Shown here piece after piece: positions 38,249-43,263 of a stretch of 43,263 nucleotides of DNA. The position numbers were made by a program, and so were the translations under genes. Origin of the DNA: an uncultured Eubacteriales bacterium (GTDB lineage Bacteria > Bacillota > Clostridia > Oscillospirales > Oscillospiraceae); assembly GCA_902492005.1 (NCBI GenBank), contig CABUJV010000017.1:1-43263 (forward strand), read 5' to 3'. How positions within the stretch are numbered: the first letter of the stretch is position 1; each line of letters opens with the position of its first letter. A model generated the notes under the pieces. The model had not been told where the DNA came from and did not search any database. It saw only the letters and a program-made list of their open reading frames with translations.

Positions 38249-38461
38249 TCACAGGCTGCGCAGCTCCCGCAGGGTCTCGTTAATGACCACTTTGGGTAAG
38301 TACACCTGGGCAAAGCCGATGAGCTGGTTCAGAGTCAGGCCCCTGGCCGCGGGTACCATGGGGTGGTTGAGAAATTTCCCAAACCGCTTTTGAAAGACCG
38401 CGCGGGAAGCCGGATTGTCCAGCAATTCCCCTACCAGGATCTGATTGTTCCGCAAATCCAC
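38249..38461 (-). CDS. Small hypothetical protein (70 aa)
   Basis: Starting at GTG 38461 (GAGAGAGGTG upstream) the protein reads MDLRNNQILVGELLDNPASR, then AVFQKRFGKFLNHPMVPAAR and GLTLNQLIGFAQVYLPKVVI. It is predicted helical with no signal peptide. The pattern of small helices ending in a Leu-rich segment recalls helical caps of larger proteins, but I do not recognise a family. A GTG at 38470 is an alternative start. It is divergent from the 281-residue membrane protein. Confidence 0.55.
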   Translation of the reverse strand: MDLRNNQILVGELLDNPASRAVFQKRFGKFLNHPMVPAARGLTLNQLIGFAQVYLPKVVINETLRELRSL

Positions 38462-38504
38462 ATTGATCACCTCTCTCTCATCCTATGCGCGCCTGGCCAG
38501 TCCC

Positions 38505-38533
38505 TTGCACGCCGGAGGAATCCGTGGTAAAAT
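38505..38533 (+). promoter_or_regulatory. Promoter of membrane protein gene
   Basis: TTGCAC (38505-38510) and TAAAAT (38528-38533) are spaced 17 bp, 39 bases before the start codon. Confidence 0.65.
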
Positions 38534-38572
38534 GTCTTACCTTATATATTTCGCTCGAAAGGATACCTACTT

Positions 38573-39418
38573 ATGAAACGACGGAAACGGGAGCATCCCA
38601 ACTACAAGTCGCTGCAGCAGGAGATCCAGGAAAAAAAGGGCGTCGCCACCCTGTACTTTATCCTGCGGGCTATGGTCATTGTGGTCATGATCGCGCAGTT
38701 TCTGAACGGCAACTTTGAAAACTTTTTTCTCTGCATTCTCACCCTGATCCTCTTCCTGGTGCCCACATTTCTTGAGCGCAAGATACATATCGATCTGCCG
38801 GACACCCTGGAGGTCATCATCCTTCTGTTCATTTTTGCCGCGGAGATCCTGGGGGAGATTCAGGCCTACTACATCACCTTCCCCTACTGGGACACCATGC
38901 TGCACACCCTGAACGGTTTTCTCTGCGCCGCCATCGGCTTCGCCCTGGTGGACATTCTGAACCGCAGTGAGCGCTTCTCCATCGAGCTGTCTCCCCTGTT
39001 TCTGGCTCTGGTGGCCTTCTGTTTCTCCATGACCATCGGCGTGCTGTGGGAGTTCTTCGAGTGCAGCATGGACCAGTTCTTCCTGCTGGATATGCAGAAG
39101 GATACGGTGGTGCACGCCATCTCCTCGGTCATGCTGGACCCGGCGGGCGGCAACCGCCCCACGGCCATCAAGGGCATCACCGACGTCATCGTCGTCACAG
39201 CGGACGGCGCTGAGATTTCTCTGGGCCTGGGCGGCTACCTGGACATCGGCATCCTGGACACGATGAAGGACCTGTTCGTCAATTTTATCGGCGCGGTAGT
39301 CTTTTCCATCATCGGCTATTTTTACGTCAAATCCCGGGGCAAGGGCCGATTTGCCCGCCGTTTTATTCCCCAGGTGGTCCAGGAGGAATCTTCTCCCAAG
39401 AACGGTCCGTCTGAATAA
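38573..39418 (+). CDS. YjdF/DUF2238-like membrane protein
   Basis: This 281-residue protein has a basic N-terminus and about six to seven hydrophobic segments (LYFILRAMVIVVMIAQFL; CILTLILFLVPTFL; VIILLFIFAAEILGEI). The YWDTMLHTLNGFLCAAIGFA block, and LALVAFCFSMTIGVLWEFFE with acidic residues in the membrane, are typical of the YjdF/DUF2238-type family. A luminal or cytosolic insertion (KDTVVHAISSVMLDPAGGNR) precedes the last membrane segment (DLFVNFIGAVVFSIIGYFYV). The function is unknown; family members are suspected membrane enzymes or carriers. The start ATG 38573 follows GAAAGGA. Confidence 0.78.
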   Translation: MKRRKREHPNYKSLQQEIQEKKGVATLYFILRAMVIVVMIAQFLNGNFENFFLCILTLILFLVPTFLERKIHIDLPDTLEVIILLFIFAAEILGEIQAYYITFPYWDTMLHTLNGFLCAAIGFALVDILNRSERFSIELSPLFLALVAFCFSMTIGVLWEFFECSMDQFFLLDMQKDTVVHAISSVMLDPAGGNRPTAIKGITDVIVVTADGAEISLGLGGYLDIGILDTMKDLFVNFIGAVVFSIIGYFYVKSRGKGRFARRFIPQVVQEESSPKNGPSE

Positions 39419-39473
39419 GGGCCTAACCGGTGTGCATACTAGTTCTGTACCACACAAAGGAGGTCAAATTCAA

Positions 39474-39662
39474 ATGAATCCGAATCGACATGCCAATCCC
39501 AGCATCGCCTGCACCGTGTCCACCTGCGCCTTTCATTGCAAGGACCAGAACCACTGCTCTCTGAACGAGATCAAGGTGGGCTGCTGCGATCCCAGGGTCA
39601 CCGACTGCACCTCCACCGAGTGCGCTTCCTTCCAGTTGGGCTCTTGTGACCACTGCCGCTAA
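39474..39662 (+). CDS. DUF1540 Cys-rich protein
   Basis: This 62-residue protein, MNPNRHANPSIACTVSTCAF..., has ten Cys residues. They lie in CTVSTCAFHCKDQNHC, GCCDPRVTDCTSTEC and SCDHC, matching one DUF1540 unit (CxVxxCxxHxxxxxC...). The Cys/His spacing suggests metal binding, and in spore-formers such proteins are often sporulation-associated, though a role is not established. AAAGGAGG precedes ATG 39474, and a strong terminator follows. Confidence 0.88.
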   Translation: MNPNRHANPSIACTVSTCAFHCKDQNHCSLNEIKVGCCDPRVTDCTSTECASFQLGSCDHCR

Positions 39663-39676
39663 ATCGGCAATTTCAC

Positions 39677-39725
39677 AAATTCTGTTGGCGGCAAATTATT
39701 TTGCCGCCAACAGAATTTTTTTGTT
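39677..39725 (+). terminator. Rho-independent terminator
   Basis: A perfect 19-bp stem (39677-39695 with 39700-39718) with a TTAT loop is followed by a T-rich run. Confidence 0.93.
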
Positions 39726-39870
39726 TTTTTCCCTGCTTTTCCTTGTGCCGCAAGGGTTGTGCCGCCCTTTCCAAAGAATAGAACAGTCTTCAGATTTTTT
39801 TCGTTCTTCACAAGTTTGGCCCGTTTTTTTGTTTGATTCGTAAAATTTCCATTTTGGAGCCCAAAAAGCA

Positions 39871-39899
39871 TAGACATTCTGACGATTCCGTTTTATACT
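39871..39899 (+). promoter_or_regulatory. lctP promoter
   Basis: TAGACA (39871-39876) and TATACT (39894-39899) are spaced 17 bp. The leader to lctP is long, about 275 bases. Apart from the operator-like repeats I see no clear riboswitch in it. Confidence 0.7.
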
Positions 39900-39910
39900 T
39901 ATTAATAGTT

Positions 39911-39938
39911 ATTGGTAGCGCCAATATTGGTAGCGCCA
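39911..39938 (+). promoter_or_regulatory. Paired operator-like repeats downstream of lctP promoter
   Basis: ATTGGTAGCGCCA occurs twice (39911-39923 and 39926-39938), 15 bp apart. Each reads TTGGT-N3-GCCA(A), close to the TTGGT-N3-ACCAA pattern of FadR/LldR-type GntR regulators that sense lactate. The sites cover the predicted transcript start, a repressor position. The regulator is not in the window. Confidence 0.6.
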
Positions 39939-40181
39939 GCTCTCGGAGAAGCGTCCCTGCCGTTTTCTCCGCGGGCACAGGACCGGTGTCGGCGGGCTCC
40001 CGGGTCCACGCATGTCTCTGGCATGATTCCTGCTTCCCTTTCCACTTTTCCCCACAATTTACATGCCACTCTGTCCAGCGTCACTCCACTGGAACCTGTC
40101 CCCCTGCATTTTCCCCACATGGCCCGAGCGACCGCCGGCATGATCCCTCGCATAGCTGCAAGAAAGATGGGAGGATGAACT

Positions 40182-41852
40182 ATGTACGCACTAATCGCCT
40201 TTATCCCGATCATCGTGACCGTCGTATTGATGGTCGCCTTCAACTGGCCCGCCAAGCGGGCCCTGCCCTTGGCCTGGATTCTGGCCTGTGTCATCGCCTT
40301 TGCCGTGTGGAAGATGAATGTCCACGACATGGCGGCCTACACCATCACCGGCTTCCTCAGCGCCTTTGAGACTCTGGTCATCATCTTCGGCGCCATCCTG
40401 ATTATGAATACCCTGAAGCGCTCCGGCGCCATGTCCGCCATCAACGGCATGTTCAAGGGCGTGACCAAGGACGCCCGTATCCTGGCTATCATCATTGGCT
40501 GGGTGTTCGGCGCTTTCATCGAGGGCGCCGCCGGCTTCGGCACTCCCGCCGCCCTGGCCGCTCCCCTGCTGATCAGCGTGGGCTACCCGCCTTTGGCCGC
40601 CGCCATCGTGGCCTTGATCTGCAACTCCACCCCCGTGTGCTACGGCGCCGTGGGCACCCCCACCAACACCGCCTTCGCCACGGTTAAGGACGCTGTGGCC
40701 GCCGGCGGCGCAGACCCGGACACCTGGAAGATGGCTCTGACCAAATGGTCCGCCATCTCCATGGCCGTCGGCGCCTTCTTTATCGTTTTTGTCGCCGTCT
40801 GCGTGCTGGTGAAGCTGTTCGGCAAGAACAAGTCCTTTAAGGACGCCCTGCCCTGCATCCCCTTCATCATCTTTACCGTGGCCGTGTTCGACATCATCTA
40901 TCTGCTGATTGCCACCTTCATCGGCCCCGAGCTGGTCTCCCTGGTGGCCGCCGTCATCACCCTGTTCGTCTCCATCGGCGCCGCCAAGGCTGGCTTCCTT
41001 CAGCCCAAGGAGACCTGGACCTTTGCTCCCGAGGAGACTTGGGATCGCTCCTGGCTGTCCACCACCGAAGTGCCCGAGCCCAAGGTCAGCGACATGCCTC
41101 TGCTCAAGGCCTTCACCCCCTACATCATCATCATCGCCATCCTGGTGGCCACCCGTGTGTGCCAGAACGTGGGCATGGGCTGGGCCAACAGCATGAAGGC
41201 CTTCGCCGTCGGCACCGGCGGGAGCGGCGTTATCCTCGGCCTGAACTGGAACTGGGCCATTCTGTGGAGCCCCGGCGTTGTCTTCATCATCGTGGCCCTG
41301 CTGACCGTCGCCATCCAGGGAATGAAGGGCTCCGAGGTCTCCGGCGCCTGGAAGGATACCGGCAAGCAGGTCTCCGGCGCCGCCATCGCCCTGCTCTTCG
41401 GCGTGGCCATGGTCAACATCTTCCGCTACACCAACGTCTCTTCCGACGTGATGGACGGCTCCATGCTCCTGATCATGGCCCGCGGTCTGGCCGCCCTGGC
41501 CGGCCATGCCTACGTCATCGTGGCTCCCCTGATCGGCGTGCTGGGCGCCTTCATGTCCGGCTCCAACACCGTGTCCAACACCCTGTTCTCCTCGCTGCAG
41601 TTTGAGACCGCCACCATTCTGGCTATGCCCCAGGTCTTCATTGTGGCCCTGCAGAACAACGGCGGCGCCATCGGCAACATGGTGTGCGTCAACAACGTGG
41701 TCTCCGCCTGCGCTACCACCGGCACCATCGGCAACGAGGGCAAGATCATCCGCACCAACATTGTCCCCTGCATCATCTATTGTGCCATCGTCGTTATTGT
41801 CCTGGGCGGCGCCATGCTGATGGGCATCAACCCCGTGCCCCTGAATGGCTGA
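40182..41852 (+). CDS. lctP: L-lactate permease
   Basis: This 556-residue membrane protein with about 12-14 segments starts MYALIAFIPIIVTVVLMVAF. Family blocks are GAFIEGAAGFGTPAALAAPLL, AALICNSTPVCYGAVGTPTN-like VALICNSTPVCYGAVGTPTN, MSGSNTVSNTLFSSLQFETA and QNNGGAIGNMVCVNNVVSAC. It imports lactate (and glycolate) with protons. ATG 40182 follows GGGAGGA. It sits 151 bases upstream of larA, suggesting uptake and racemisation of lactate as one pathway, possibly for growth on both lactate isomers. Confidence 0.95.
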   Translation: MYALIAFIPIIVTVVLMVAFNWPAKRALPLAWILACVIAFAVWKMNVHDMAAYTITGFLSAFETLVIIFGAILIMNTLKRSGAMSAINGMFKGVTKDARILAIIIGWVFGAFIEGAAGFGTPAALAAPLLISVGYPPLAAAIVALICNSTPVCYGAVGTPTNTAFATVKDAVAAGGADPDTWKMALTKWSAISMAVGAFFIVFVAVCVLVKLFGKNKSFKDALPCIPFIIFTVAVFDIIYLLIATFIGPELVSLVAAVITLFVSIGAAKAGFLQPKETWTFAPEETWDRSWLSTTEVPEPKVSDMPLLKAFTPYIIIIAILVATRVCQNVGMGWANSMKAFAVGTGGSGVILGLNWNWAILWSPGVVFIIVALLTVAIQGMKGSEVSGAWKDTGKQVSGAAIALLFGVAMVNIFRYTNVSSDVMDGSMLLIMARGLAALAGHAYVIVAPLIGVLGAFMSGSNTVSNTLFSSLQFETATILAMPQVFIVALQNNGGAIGNMVCVNNVVSACATTGTIGNEGKIIRTNIVPCIIYCAIVVIVLGGAMLMGINPVPLNG

Positions 41853-42003
41853 TCGTCAGAAGTACAGAATCATTTACGACACCTGATTCAGCCTTCCTGC
41901 CGCCGCCGGGCAGGATACGCGCCGGAAGCGGGCCTTCTTCCCGTCTTCCGGGCGTAGCGGCGGCGCAGGAACGGCAGTGACTGAAATCCAAAGGAGGAAT
42001 ACG

Positions 42004-43263
42004 ATGCAAATCGCGTATGGAACCAGCGGGATACCCTGGGTACGGAGCCTGGAGGGCGTGGAGGTCCTGGAGTCCGGGATCGGCGAGCTGAAGGCGACGA
42101 AGAGCGAAGACGAGCTGGTGCTGGAGGCCATGGCCAACCCCATCGACTCTCCCAAGCTGTCCGAGCTGGCCAAGGGCAAAAAGACCTGCACCATCATCAT
42201 CAGCGACCATACCCGTCCGGTGCCCAGCAAGCACATCATCCCCTTCATGCTCGCCGAACTGCGGCAGGGCAGCCCCGACATCGACATCACCCTGCTGGTG
42301 GCCACCGGCTTCCACCGCCCCACCAGCAAGGACGAGCTCATCAACAAGCTGGGCGAAAAGATCGTGGCGGAGGAGAAAATTGTCATCCATGACAGCCAGG
42401 ACGCGGCCTCCAACGTGGAGATCGGCGTGCTGCCCTCCGGGGCTAGGCTGGTCATCGACAAGGTGGCGGCCGAGACCGAGCTGCTGGTCAGCGAGGGCTT
42501 CATCGAGCCCCACTTCTTCGCCGGCTTCTCCGGCGGCCGCAAGAGCGTGCTGCCCGGCGTGTGCGATCAGGTGACGGTGCTGGGCAACCACTGCGCCAAG
42601 TTCATCGCCTCCGACTTCGCCCGCACCGGCGTGCTGGAGGGCAACCCCCTGCACATCGACATGGTGGACGCCGCCCGGCAGGCCAAGCTGGCCTACATCG
42701 TCAACGTCATCATCGACGAGGACAAGAAGGTGGTCGCCGCCTTCGCCGGCAACTATGTCAAGGCCCACGAGACCGGCTGTGCGTTCCTGAAGGGCTATTG
42801 CCGGGTGAAGCCCCGGAAGCGGGGCGACGTGGTTGTCACCTCCAACGGCGGCGCGCCCCTGGACCAGAACATGTATCAGAGCGTCAAGGGCCTGACCGCC
42901 GCCGAGTCCGCCGCCGCTCCCGGCGCCGTGCTCATCATCTGCTCCCGCTGCAACGACGGCACCGGCGGCGAGGGCTTCTACCGGGCCCTGAAGGACTGTG
43001 AATCCCCGGAGAAGCTCCAGGAGGAGACCCTCAAGATCCCCATGGAGCAGACCAACCCCGACCAGTGGGAGTACCAGATCCTGGTGCGCATGATGTGCAA
43101 GCACCACATCATCTTCGTCTCCGACCCCTCTGCCAAGCCCTTCGTGGAGGACATGAAGCTGGAGTACGCCCCCGACCTGGAGACCGCCCTGGACCGGGCC
43201 TACGCCCTCAAGGGCAAGGACGCCCACACCGTTGTCATCCCCAACGGCATCTCCGTCATCGTG
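42004..43263 (+). CDS. larA: Nickel-pincer lactate racemase (partial at right edge)
   Basis: The 420 visible residues start MQIAYGTSGIPWVRSLEGVE; the Lactobacillus enzyme has 424, so only the last few are missing. Conserved LarA residues are present: D68-H69 in DHTRP, H104 in TGFHRP, H170 and K180 in EPHFFAGFSGGRKSVLPG, and H196 in GNHCAKF. These match H108, H174, K184 and H200 of L. plantarum LarA, with K184 carrying the nickel-pincer nucleotide. It interconverts D- and L-lactate in the cytosol and needs LarB, LarC and LarE, not seen here. ATG 42004 follows AAAGGAGG. Relatives may racemise other hydroxy acids. Confidence 0.93.
   Translation, partial: MQIAYGTSGIPWVRSLEGVEVLESGIGELKATKSEDELVLEAMANPIDSPKLSELAKGKKTCTIIISDHTRPVPSKHIIPFMLAELRQGSPDIDITLLVATGFHRPTSKDELINKLGEKIVAEEKIVIHDSQDAASNVEIGVLPSGARLVIDKVAAETELLVSEGFIEPHFFAGFSGGRKSVLPGVCDQVTVLGNHCAKFIASDFARTGVLEGNPLHIDMVDAARQAKLAYIVNVIIDEDKKVVAAFAGNYVKAHETGCAFLKGYCRVKPRKRGDVVVTSNGGAPLDQNMYQSVKGLTAAESAAAPGAVLIICSRCNDGTGGEGFYRALKDCESPEKLQEETLKIPMEQTNPDQWEYQILVRMMCKHHIIFVSDPSAKPFVEDMKLEYAPDLETALDRAYALKGKDAHTVVIPNGISVIV

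Noticed and set aside
40191..41507. A 438-residue leftward open frame
   Set aside because: It is antisense to lctP and rich in Gly, Asp and His from GC-rich codons; no domain or ribosome binding site.

Overview
The window looks like a chromosomal piece of a high-GC, spore-forming Firmicute of the class Clostridia, probably Oscillospiraceae and possibly near Flavonifractor, Lawsonibacter or Intestinimonas. The evidence is a spoIIAA-spoIIAB-sigF operon, a T-box leader before valS, a tandem glycine riboswitch before a split gcvPA/gcvPB glycine cleavage operon, and a DUF1540-type protein. The genus is inferred from overall gene flavour and is not proven.

Layout. Positions 1-2800 are less GC-rich and accessory: a cut-off gene end, a HEAT-like protein, a BmrR-like MerR regulator with a 19-bp-spacer promoter, small genes left from a Tn4451-like integrative element (tnpW frameshifted), and two wrecked IS200/IS605 tnpA copies. 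Positions 3000-13200 are housekeeping: a B12-binding-type radical SAM protein, an NlpC/P60 hydrolase operon, a DtxR-like regulator with an EamA exporter, an ABC-F protein with an SPL-like radical SAM protein, a dicarboxylate/amino-acid symporter, and a lipid-linked glycosyltransferase with GtrA. Then come the forespore sigma factor operon (13221-14741), a small XRE/zinc-finger island (14864-15347), valS with its T-box, a NhaC-type antiporter broken by one in-frame TGA, gluQRS, and the glycine cleavage operon gcvT-gcvH-gcvPA-gcvPB-lpdA (27333 down to 21280).

Positions 27384-35695 hold a tRNA-dihydrouridine synthase, an alpha/beta hydrolase, a collapsed hybrid histidine kinase with a surviving Hpt gene, a LysM-CAP secreted protein, two tiny basic proteins, a tocopherol-cyclase-like lipocalin, ferritin, a cysK relic, and a collagen-like surface protein next to a glycosyltransferase. 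A five-tRNA operon follows (Gly-Arg-His-Gln-Lys, read leftward). After it come an aspartate carbamoyltransferase carrying a PyrI-like zinc module, three membrane or small hypothetical proteins, a DUF1540 protein, and a lactate module: lctP behind paired operator-like repeats, then larA lactate racemase running off the end.

The most interesting signals are: (i) two matching WalR-type boxes (TGTAAC-N5-TGTAAC) in the promoters of two unlinked cell-wall gene groups; (ii) the PyrB-zinc-module fusion; (iii) the collagen-like protein/glycosyltransferase pair; (iv) the XRE operator sitting inside a perfect consensus promoter that drives a nonsense-mutated zinc-finger gene; (v) the lctP operators; and (vi) several apparent Trp-to-stop changes. 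I saw no CRISPR array, intact prophage or clearly new defence system.
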